A stretch of 64,000 bases of DNA from Babylonia areolata (Eukaryota; Mollusca; Gastropoda; Neogastropoda; Buccinidae). Positions 26,501-39,544 of this stretch are shown piece after piece. The stretch covers positions 868,663 to 932,662 of the forward strand of contig NC_134907.1 in the NCBI RefSeq assembly GCF_041734735.1, written 5' to 3'. Under the pieces are notes generated by a model. It made no database searches, had not been told where the DNA came from, and saw nothing but the letters and a program-made list of their open reading frames with translations. The translations under genes and the position numbers were made by a program. How positions within the stretch are numbered: position 1 is the first letter of the stretch; every line of letters starts with the position of its first letter.

Positions 26501-29500
26501 AACACAATGTACAGGTAAAACACACAACCAGATGAAACACAATGTACAGGTAAAACACACAACCAGGTGAAACACAATGTACAGGTAAAACACACAGCCA
26601 TGTGAAACACAATGTGCAGGTAAAACACACAGCCAGATGAAACACAATGTACAGGTAAAACACACAACCATGTGAAACACAATGTGCAGGTAAAACACAC
26701 AGCCATGTGAAACACAATGTGCAGGTAAAACACACAACCATGTGAAACACAATGTGCAGGTAAAACACGCACACAGGTAAAATGTGAATGTGCCAGGTAA
26801 AACACGCACACAGGTAAAATGTGAATGTGCCAGGTAAAACACACACACAGGTAAAATGTGAATGTGCAGGTAAAACACACAGCCATGTGAAACACAATGT
26901 GCAGGTAAAACACACACACAGGTAAAATGTGCATGTGCCAGGTAAAACACACACACAGGTAAAATGTGAATGTGCAGGTAAAACACACAGCCATGTGAAA
27001 CACAATGTGCAGGTAAAACACGCACACAGGTAAAATGTGAATGTGCAGGTAAAACACACACACAGGCAAAATGTGAATGTGCCAGGTAAAACATGCACAC
27101 AGGTAAAATGTGAATGTGCCAGGTAAAACACACACACAGGTAAAATGTGAATGTGCCAGGTAAAACACACACACAGGTAAAATGTGAATGTGCCAGGTAA
27201 AACACGCACACAGGTAAAATGTGAATGTGCCAGGTAAAACACGCACACAGGTAAAATGTGAATGTGCCAGGTAAAACACGCACACAGGTAAAATGTGAAT
27301 GTGCCAGGTAAAACACGCACACAGGTAAAATGTGAATGTGCAGGTAAAACACACACACAGGTAAAATGTGAATGTGCAGGTAAAACACACACACAGGTAA
27401 AATGTGAATGTGCCAGGTAAAACACACACACAGGTAAAATGTGAATGTGCCAGGTAAAACACGCACACAGGTAAAATGTGAATGTGCCAGGTAAAACACG
27501 CACACAGGTAAAATGTGAATGTGCCAGGTAAAACACACACACAGGTAAAATGTGAATGTGCCAGGTAAAACACACACATGCAGAGATGCACAAGGCACAG
27601 AAAGACTGCAATTTGCAGACTACAGTGTGATTTGTTTTTAACCACGAACCCTGCACCTTAAAAAGAAGTGACTACTTGTGGATAGAATTAGTAATACAAC
27701 AAGTGGAGGGTTCCTAGCACCTTAAAAAGAAGTGACTACTTGTGGATAGAATTCGTAATACAACAAGTGGAGGGTTCCTAGCACCTTAAAAAGAAGTGAC
27801 TACTTGTGGATAGAATTCGTAATACAACAAGTGGAGGGTTCCTAGCACCTTAAAAAGAAGTGACTACTTGTGGATAGAATAAGTAATACAAGTGGAGGGT
27901 TCCTAGCACCTTAAAAAGAAGTGACTACTTGTGGATAGAATTCGTAATACAACAAGTGGAGGGTTCCTAGCACCTTAAAAAGAAGTGACTACTTGTGGAT
28001 AGAATTAGTAATACAACAAGTGGAGGGTTCCTAGCTTTCTCGCAAAACAACAAGTTTCCAAAAACAAAACCAATGAAAGAAAAAATGGGTACATTGGTGT
28101 TTTTAGAAAGTAAGTTGAAACATGAGTTGAAAACCACTGCTACACATGCACAAACACATGCTCACACACAAATGACAACACAATATAGCACACACACAGC
28201 ACAACATAGTACACACACACACACACCACCACATAGCACACATACACAACACAGCACACACACACACACACACAACATAGCACACGCTCAAACACACACA
28301 CACACAACGTAGCACACACACACACACACCACCACCACACAGCACACATACACAACACAATGTAGCACACAACACAACACAACACACACACACACACAAC
28401 ATAGCACACACACACACACACAAGTGAAGTGCACAAAGTGAACAAAGTGAAGGGACTCACTCTGCTGAACGCAGCCCTGTTTACCTGTTTGATAGTGAGG
28501 CTGGGGAAGTAACCGTTGACGACAAGATGAGAGAACTCTGTCAGGTACTGTTTGCGGAACTGCTCTATGAGGTCGCGTTTGGATCCCACGCCGAACAGCA
28601 GCACGTTGAACCCATTGCTGCACACACTCACACACATATAAACACACACACAACATAACACACACACACAGATACAACACACACACACTCACACAACACA
28701 CACACCATAAAACACACACACACATAGCACACACACCTATAACACACTGTAACACACACCACAATGCATAAGACATGACATAACACATACCATAACACAC
28801 CATAACGCACACACTAAGACATGTCCATCAATTCATGTTCAGATCCACAATACATAACACACCATAACGCACACACTACGACATGTCCATCAATTCATGT
28901 TCAGATCCACAAAACACAACACACGCCATAACGCACACAATAATACATGTCAATCAATTCATGTTCAGATCCACAAAACATGACACACGCCATAACGCAC
29001 ACAATAAGACATGTCCATCAATTCATGTTTTGATCCACAAAACACAACACACGCCATAATACACACAATAAAACATGTCAATCAATTCATGTTCAGATCC
29101 ACAAAACACAACACACGCCATAACACACACAATAAGACATGTCCATCAATTCATGTTCAGATCCACAAAACACAACACACGCCATAATACACACAATAAA
29201 ACATGTCAATCAATTCATGTTCAGATCCACAAAACACAACACACGCCATAACGCACACAATAATACATGTCCATCAATTCATGTTCAGATCCACAAAACA
29301 CAACACACGCCGTAACGCACACAATAAGACATGTCCATCAATTCATGTTCAGATCCACAAAACACAACACACGCCATAACGCACACAATAAGACATGTCC
29401 ATCAATTCATGTTCAGATCCACAAAACACAACACACGCCATAACGCACACAATAAGACATGTCCATCAATTCATGTTCAGATCCACAAAACACAACACAC

Positions 29501-32500
29501 GCCATAACGCACACAATAAAACATGTCAATCAATTCATGTTCACATCCACAAAACACAACACACGCCATAACGCACACAATAATACATGTCAATCAATTC
29601 ATGTTCAGATCCACAAAACACAACACACGCCATAACGCACACAATAATACATGTCAATCAATTCATGTTCAGATCCACAAAACACAACACACGCCATAAC
29701 GCACACAATAAGACATGTCCATCAATTCATGTTCAGATCCACAAAACACAACACACGCCATAACGCACACAATAAGACATGTCCATCAATTCATGTTCAC
29801 ATCCACAAAACACAACACACGCCATAACGCACACAATAATACATGTCAATCAATTCATGTTCACATCCACAAAACACAACACACGCCATAACGCACACAA
29901 TAAGACATGTCCATCAATTCATGTTCAGATCCACAAAACACAACACACACCGTAACACACACAATAAGACATGTCCATCAATTCATGTTCACATCCACAA
30001 AACAAAGCACACACCATAACACACACACACTAAGACATGTCCATCAATTCATGTTCAGATCCACAAAACACAACGCATGCCATAACGCACACAATAAGAC
30101 ATGTCCATCAATTCATGTTCACATCCACAAAACACAACACACGCCATAACACACACAATAAGACATGTCAATCAATTCATGTTCAGATCCACAAAACACA
30201 ACACACGCCATAACGCACACAATAAGACATGTCCATCAATTCATGTTCAGATCCACAAAACACAACACACGCCATAACGCACACAATAATACATGTCAAT
30301 CAATTCATGTTCAGATCCACAAAACACAACACACGCCATAACGCACACAATAAGACATGTCCATCAATTCATGTTCACATCCACAAAACATGACACACGC
30401 CACAGACCGCAACAAACTAACACATCGTAATACACACACCACGACACACCACAGACCACAACAAACTAACACATCGTAATACACACACCACGACACACCA
30501 CAGACCACAACAAACTAACACATCGTAATACACACACCACGACACACCACAGACCACAACAAACTAACACATCGTAATACACACACCACGACACACCACA
30601 GACCACAACAAACTAACACATCGTAATACACACACCACGACACACCACAGACCACAACAAACTAACACATCTTAATACACACACCACGACACACCACAGA
30701 CCACAACAAGCTAACACATCGTAATACACACACCACGACACACCACAGACCACAACAAACTAACACATCGTAATACACACACCACGACACACCACAGACC
30801 ACAACAAGCTAACACATCGTAATACACACACCACGACACACCACAGACCACAACAAACTAACACATCGTAATACACACACCACGACACACCACAGACCAC
30901 AACAAACTAACACATCGTAATACACACACCACGACACACCACTACCAAGCTGTCATCATCATCACCACCACCATGTCATCATCACCACCATCATCACCAC
31001 CACTATGTCATCATCATCATCATCACCACCACTATGTCATCATCATTACCACCACCATGTCATCATCATCATCATTACCACCACCACCATCATCACCACC
31101 ACCATGTCATCATCATCATCACCACCACCATGTCATCATCATCATCACCACCACCATGTCATCATCATCATCACCACCACCATGTCATCATCATCATCAC
31201 CACTATGTCATCATCATCATCACCACTATGTCATCATCATCACCACCACTATGTCATCATCATCATCATCACTATGTCATCATCATCACCACCACTATGT
31301 CATCATCATCACCACCACTATGTCATCATCATCATCACCACCACCACCATCATCACCACCACCATGTCATCATCATCATCACCACCACCACCATCATCAC
31401 CACCACCATGTCATCATCATCATCACCACCACCATGTCATCATCATCATCACCACCACGTCATCACCATCATCACCACCATGTCATCATTATCATCACCA
31501 CCACCATGTCATCATCATCATCACCACCACTATGTCATCATCATCATCACCACCACCATGTCATCATCATCATCACCACCACCACCATCATCACCACCAC
31601 CATGTCATCATCATCATCACCACCACCATGTCATCATCATCATCACCACCACCACCATCATCACCACCACCATGTCATCATCATCATCACCACCACCATG
31701 TCATCATCATCATCACCACCACGTCATCACCATCATCACCACCATGTCATCATCATCATCATCATCACCACCACCATGTCATCATTATCATCACCACCAC
31801 CATGTCATCATCATCATCACCACCACTGTCGTCATCATCATCACCACTATGTCATCATCATCACCACCACCACTATGTCATCATCATCATCACCACTATG
31901 TCATCATCATCATCACCACTATGTCATCATCATCATCACCACCACTATGTCATCATCATCACCACCACTATGTCATCATCATCATCACCACTATGTCATC
32001 ATCATCATCACCACCACTATGTCATCATCATCATCATGTCATCATCATCATCACCACTATGTCATCATCATCACCACCACTATGTCATCATCATCATCAC
32101 CACTATGTCATCATCATCACCACCACCATGTCATCATCATCACCACCATGTCATCATCATCATCACCACTATGTCATCATCATCACCACCACTATGTCAT
32201 CATCATCATCATGTCATCATCATCACCACCACCATGTCATCATCATCACCACCATGTCATCATCATCATCACCACCACTGTCGTCATCATCATCACCACT
32301 ATGTCATCATCATCACCATGTCATCATCACCACCACCACTATGTCATCATCATCACCACTATGTCATCATCATCACCACTATGTCATCATCATCATCACC
32401 ACCACTATGTCATCATCATCACCACCACTATGTCATCATCACCACCACCACTATGTCATCATCATCACCACCACCACTATGTCATCATCATCATCACCAC

Positions 32501-35500
32501 CACTATGTCATCATCACTACCACCACCAAAACCACCATCATCACATGAACACGATCACGGACCATCATCACCACCACCGTGTCACTCACCACATATTGAA
32601 CATCCAGCGACGAAAGAGGTGTGTGTGCTGACGACGGAGGGCAGCGCGGTGTGAGGTGTGGGGGGAAGGGGGGGCGGTGTGCAGAGCTGCCCTCAGTTCA
32701 TCGCTGTCCAGTCGACCCAGGTCAAGGCGACACAGCGTGCGGTCAGAGGTCACCACCGCTGAGGCGTGCAGGTCAAAGTACTCCTCCGCATTGGTCGTCT
32801 GGAGAGGGGGGTGGGACACAAACAAACCGGGGTTAACTCGTAGACTGGGTGTGTGTGTGGGAGGTGGGGAGGGTGGTACTGATGAGGGGGTGGGGAGGGT
32901 GAGGGGGTGGGGAGGGTGGTACTAATGAGGGGGTGGGGAGGGTGGTACTAATGAGGGGGTGGGGAGGGTGAGGGGGTGGGGAGGGTGAGGGGGTGGGGGG
33001 GGTGGGGAGGGTGAGGGGGTGGGGAGGGTGAGGGGGTGGGGAGGGTGGTACTAATGAGGGGGTGGGGAGGGTGGTACTAATGAGGGGGTGGGGAGTGTGA
33101 GGGGGTGGGGAGGGTGAGGGGGAGGATGAGGGGGTGGGGAGTGTGAGGGGGTGGTACTGAGGGGGTGGGGAGGGTGAGGGGGTGGGGAGGGTGAGGGGGT
33201 GGAGAGGATTGTCTCTGAGATAATAAAGTGGATGGAGGGAAAGAGTTTGATCGTTCCACATCTTTTGTGTGGCAGTTTTACTGCCTCTCCCCCCCTGCCC
33301 CTTCCCCACCCTCTAATTTATACCTGTACTTGGGAAGCATGGGGGTTGAATGCACACTGTATCTGTGTGAGTGTGTCTAGTATGCATATATATATATATA
33401 TATATATATATAAATTTATATATATATGATAGTCAGTCGTGTCCGACTATGACCATCAGAACAGCAGAGGAGGCAACTGCTGTTCCGACTATTTGGGCTA
33501 GAATTTGATTACAGTGGAGAGTGTCTTGCCCCAAGTTACATCCCCACTCTCTCGGCCAAGAGGGTTTCAGGACAGTCGGCGTTGGGATGGTTCCCAAAGG
33601 CCAACTAGCCCACAAGGCTGCAGCACTAAGAGCCAGTGCAATTTTGCCTCCTAGTTTGAGAGTCATAGTCCTTCACAAAAGACTAAGCTGTAAATGATTT
33701 TCACACACACACACACACACACTCTGAAAGTCACTCTGAAAGCGTTTGATATCAACCCTGACTCCTGGGAGGAATCTACAGTGGACTGTGACAAATGGTG
33801 CGCTGCTGTGCACAAAGGCACAAAGTTGTGCGAGGCCAACAGGACTGCTGCAGCTGTTCAGAAGAGGCAGGCCAGAAAGTCACGGGCAAACAAGCTCCCT
33901 GACAATGATATGCCTGTCTTTGTCTGCCCCAACTGTCAGCAAACATTTCATGCACAGATTGGACTGTTCAGCCATCCGCGCATTCACAGATAGATTCATG
34001 AGCATCCCTACCCCACCACCACCCTCCCCCCATCCCCCAGCTGGATGACAATGATGGTCATCATCGATCTCAATGGACACACACCACCATATATATATAT
34101 ATATATGTATGTATGTATGTATATATATTTTTTAAGGTATATTTATACATAAAAGTGTGTGAGTGCCAATGAAAGTATGCACATATGGAAGTGTGTGAGT
34201 GTCTGTGTGAGTGTCTGTGCGAGTATGCATATATGGAAGTATTTGAGTGTGTGTGTGTATGCAAATATGAAGTGTGTGAGTGTATGTGTGAGTATACATA
34301 ATTATATGGGAGTGTGTGATTATATGTGTGAGTGTGCATACATGGAAGTAACTGTATGTGTGAGTATGCAGATGTGTGTGTATGTGGGAACACAAAACGT
34401 GTGATTATGCAGAAATGTGTGTGTGTGTTTGTGTGGTGTGGTGTGTGTGTGTTTGTGTGGTGTGTTGTGTGTGTGTGTTGTGTGTGTGTGTATGTGTGTG
34501 TTGTGTGTGTATGTGTGTATGTGTGTGTTGTGTGTGGTGTGTGTGTGTGTGGTGTGTGTGTGGTGTGTGTGTGTGTTTGTGTGTGTGTGCCTGTGTGTGC
34601 CTGTATGTATCAATGCATCCGTTTTAATAAATGAGGTGCATGATGTGTGTGCATGTGCATGCGTGCATGTATAAAAAGGTATGGGTTTGATGTGGGAGCT
34701 CCATGTCCACAACACACTGCATCTTCCATCAACCAGAAAGACACACAGACAGGTACACAGAGAAACCAGGGCAGAGCACTACACCCCACCCACCAGTTCA
34801 AGAGTTTTGGGTTGTCCCCCCTGTTTCTGACAGCTCCTCTCAGTGTCTTCATCGTCATCGCTGTCGTCGTCATCGCTCTCCGCCCCCACGCTGTCCTCAT
34901 CTGAGGAGTCCTCCACTGCAGCACGCCACAACGAGGGTTCATCACACACATCACACACACACATCACACACACACATCACACACACATTATAAACATCAC
35001 ACACACATCACACAAACATTATAAACATCACACACACACATCACACAAACATTATAAACATCAAACACACATCACACACACACATCACACAAACATTATA
35101 AACATCAAACACATATCACACACACACATCACATACAAACACACACAACATAACACACACAACACATCACACGCACACTAACAACACACACACACATCAC
35201 ACACACGCACATCACACACACAGACACACACACCACACACACAAAGACACAACACACACACACAAACCACACACACACACAAAAACACACACAACACACA
35301 CAACCAACACACACACATGCTCATACACACACACACATGTATACAATCATGCTCAACTACAAACAGACACAAAACACACAAACCGCAAAGCCCCCCTGCC
35401 CCCCACGCTCCCCCCCCCCCTCCTCCAATCACCACCATTCTCATCTCACCCTCTCATTTTGCTTATCCCTTCCCTTACCCTCATCTAAAATCCAACCAGT

Positions 35501-38500
35501 GTTCTATGTTAGAAGAGGACACACCACCACCATTATTACAAACTGCACAATTGGAGTGTCTGGGTTCAAATCTCCCTCTCACCCTTTCTCCCACGTTTGA
35601 CTGGAAAATCGAACTGAGCACCTATTCATTTGGATGAGACTATATAAACCAAGATGCTGTGTGCAGCGGCACTTGCCAAACTGGAAAAGAACCCCTGGCA
35701 ACGATAGCATTGTCTGCCGGCAAAATTCCATAGCAGAAATCCACTTAGACAGGTTGACAAACATACATGCACAAACTCAAGGCCTGAGTAAGCACGCTGG
35801 GTTACACTGCTGGTCAGGCATCTGCCTAGTAGATGTGATGTAGTGTATACAGATTTGTCTGAACGAAGTGACACCTACTTGAGAAACTGAAACTGAACGA
35901 AGTGATGCTTCCTTGAGAAACTGAAACTGAACGAAGTGATGCTTCCTTGAGAAAATGAAACTGAAAGTGAACGAAGTGACGCCTCCTTGAGAAACTGAAA
36001 GTGAACGAAGTGACGCCTCCAACAGAAACTGAAACTGAATGAAGTGACGCCTCCTTCAGAAACTGAAACTGAACGAAGTGACGCCTCCAACAGAAACTGA
36101 AACTGAATGAAGTGACGCCTCCTTCAGAAACTGAAACTGAACGAAGTGACGCCTCCAACAGAAACTGAAACTGAATGAAGTGACGCCTCCTTCAGAAACT
36201 GAAAGTGAACGAAGTGATGCTTCCTTGAGAAACTGAAAGTGAACGAAGTGATGCTTCCTTGAGAAAATGAACGAAGTGATGCCTCCTTCAGAAACTGAAC
36301 GAAGTGATGCTTCCTTGAGAAACTGAAAGTGAACGAAGTGATGCTTCCTTGAGAAAATGAAACTGAAAGTGAACGAAATGAAGCCTCCTTGAGAAACTGA
36401 AAGTGAACGAAGTGATGCTTCCTTGAGAAACTGAAAGTGAACGAAGTGATGCTTCCTTGAGAAAATGAAACTGAAAGTGAACGAAGTAACGTCTCCTTGA
36501 GAAACTGAACGAAGTGATGCTTCCTTGAGAAAATGAAACTGAAAGTGAATGAAATGACGCCTCCTTGAGAAACTGAAAGTGAACGAAGTGATGCTTCCTT
36601 GAGAAACTGAAAGTGAACGAAGTGATCCTTGAGAAACTGAAAGTGAACGAAGTGATGCTTCCTTGAGAAACTGAAAGTGAACGAAGTGATGCTTCCTTGA
36701 GAAAATGAACGAAGTGATGCCTCCTTCAGAAACTGAAAGTGAACGAAGTAATGCTTCCTTGAGAAACTGAATGAAGTGATGCTTCCATGAGAACTGAAAG
36801 TGAACGAATGAGAAAATGAAACTGAAAGTGAACGAAGTGACGTCTCCTTGAGAAACTGAACGAAGTGATGCTTCCTTGAGAACTGAAAGTAAACGAATGA
36901 GAAAATGAAACTGAAAGTGAACGAAGTAATGCTTCCTTGAGAAACTGAACGAAGTGATGCTTCCTTGAGAACTGAAAGTGAACGAATGAGAAACTGAAAC
37001 TGAAAGTGAACGAAGTGACGCCTCCTTGAGAAAATGAAACTGAAAGTGAACGAAGTGACGCCTCCTTGAGAAACTGAAAGTGAACGAAGTGATGCTTCCT
37101 TGAGAAACAAACTGAAACTGAAACAGCGCAATCACAGAAGAAGAGAAAGAAGCGAACCACACACCGACGGCGTTCCTCTTCCTCAGACGGTACGGCGTGG
37201 TGGTCTGGGGTGCTCTCCCCTCCGTTGTCGCTGACCTCTTGTCTCTCTGGGGGGTCACCGTCTGTCTCTGACCTGAGAGGACAAAGGTCACCTGCGTCAC
37301 GTCACACATCGCCCGTCATCTGTGTGGGAGGGTGTGTGGACGGAGAGAAGAGTGAGTGAGTGAGTGAGTGAGTGTGTGTGTGTGTGTGTGTGTGTATGTT
37401 TGTGTGTGAAAGAGAGAGTGAGAGAAAGAATGACAATGTGTGTGTGTATGAGAGACAGACAGACAGGCAGACAGAGACACAGAGAGACACAAAGAGTCTA
37501 CAAAGTGAAAAAAGAGAGAAAGACAGAGAGACAGAGGGAAAGAAAGAGAGTCTTCCTGACCTGACTGAGCAACTTTCCTGGTTGGTCCTTTCCCACCGGG
37601 TGAAGAGCCGGGCGTTAGACTGTCCCGGATCTCGGACGCTGTCACACAGTGACGCTGTGTTAGGTAACTAGATCCAGTGATGTTTTGTTAGTGTTAGGTA
37701 ACTAGACGCTGTCACACAGCAATGTTGTGTCAGTGTTAGGCAACTAGACGATGTGAAACAGTGATGTTGTGTCAGTGTTAGGCAACTAGACACTGTCACA
37801 GTGTTGTGTTAGTGTTAGGTAACTAGACGCTGTGCTATTGTTAGGTAACTAGACAATGCTGTGACAGTGTTGTTGTGCTAGTGTTAGGTAACTAGACAAT
37901 ATGACACAGTGATGTTGTGTTAGTGTTAGGTAAGTAGACACTGCGACAAAGTGATGTTGTGTTAGTTAATTAACTCTGGAGGGGGAAGATGCTGGTGGGG
38001 GTGGGAGGGGAGGGGAGGAAAATAAACACATACAGACTTGCTTCCACTCTCAATCAGGATCAGAATAACATCATTATCTCAGAAAGAGAAATCAAATATT
38101 GTGAAGTCTGTGACACATGCCAATCACAAGCAGAACGGGAAAATTTGGTGTGCAACATATCATGTAACAAACTGACACACAACTTTAACAGGAAAGCAAG
38201 CCCAATAATAACATGATCTTTCCACAACACACAAAACGCACACAAGTGTGCATGCACACAGTCACACACACAACATACACACACATGCATCCGCCTGTAC
38301 AGACGCACCATTTTTTTTTTTTTTTTTTTTTTTGCAAGATACATATAGGCAGCTTGCTGTATAAATAACTGTTTGTAGGCCACTTAAAGCTTGGACTCTT
38401 GACTGAGAACTGGAGGTATATAAGTATCCATAACGCCTCAACACCATCATCACACACACACACACACAACTTGGGTACAGCCTGGTTAAGACGCTACATC

Positions 38501-39486
38501 AATAATAATAACAGACAGTACTTACATGGCACAAACTCCCGATATAACGGGTTCTAAACACCTCACATGAAACAATGCAAGCACAATAGTGCATAATAAC
38601 ATACCTCTGCACATGCAAAGACATCACATATATCTGTATCTATACACCAAGACAATGCTAGGAAAACTGCAGAGCAGCCCAAATTTTACACACAGAAAAA
38701 TCTTTTTTGATGAAAAAAAAAAAAAAAGAGTAATGCAATACAATCACACACACACACACACGACAAAAAATGCCCAACACACGCACACAAACAAGACAAA
38801 AAATGCCCAACACATGCACACACACACACAAGACAAAAAATGCCCAACACACGCACACAAACAAGACAAAAAATGCCCAACACATGCACACACACACACA
38901 CAAGACAAAAAATGCCCAACACGCGCACACAAACAAGACAAAAAATGCCCAACACACGCACACACACACACAAGACAAAAATGCCCAACACACACACACA
39001 CACACTTGCACACACACACACACACCCTCCCACAGACAAGCACACACACACAAAGACATCAAAGCCATGTGTTCAGTGATTAACTGACTTCCTCACCTTT
39101 CCTGGCCATCAGTCCAGACCTTTTGGGTGTACGGAAGGAAAACACTGCATTGCCTGAGATGCTGTTCTCCTCCACACCCAGAGCTGTCAAACACAATCAC
39201 GTCCCATCAGTGTGATAATCAGTGTCATCATGGTATCAGTGACTCACAGTGTGATAGACATAGATCAGTGTGATAATCAGTGTCATGATGGTATCAGTGA
39301 CTGACACAGTGTGATAGATATATATCAGTGTGATAATCAGTGTCATGATGGTATCAGTGACTGACACAGTGTGATAGATATATATCAGTGTGATAATCAG
39401 TGTCATCAGGGTATCAGTGACTCACAGTGTGACAGATATATATCAGTGTGATAATCAGTGTCATGATGGTATCAGTAACTCAGTGT

Positions 39487-39544
<58 letters not shown>

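Noticed and set aside
24409-27656. Three overlapping minus-strand open frames of over 1000 codons
   Set aside because: All three frames are open at once over a 35/37-bp satellite lacking stops in that direction; composition is repetitive (HCVS, FTCTL) and an ORC2 exon sits at the end of the span.
30973-32654. Histidine- and serine-rich proteins of about 550 residues
   Set aside because: Trinucleotide array read in three frames; no start context, no family and an intronic position.
33694-33993. Zinc-finger host gene
   Set aside because: The single C2H2 finger and preceding sequence match the C-terminus of LINE ORFs, as in the two RTE-like copies here.
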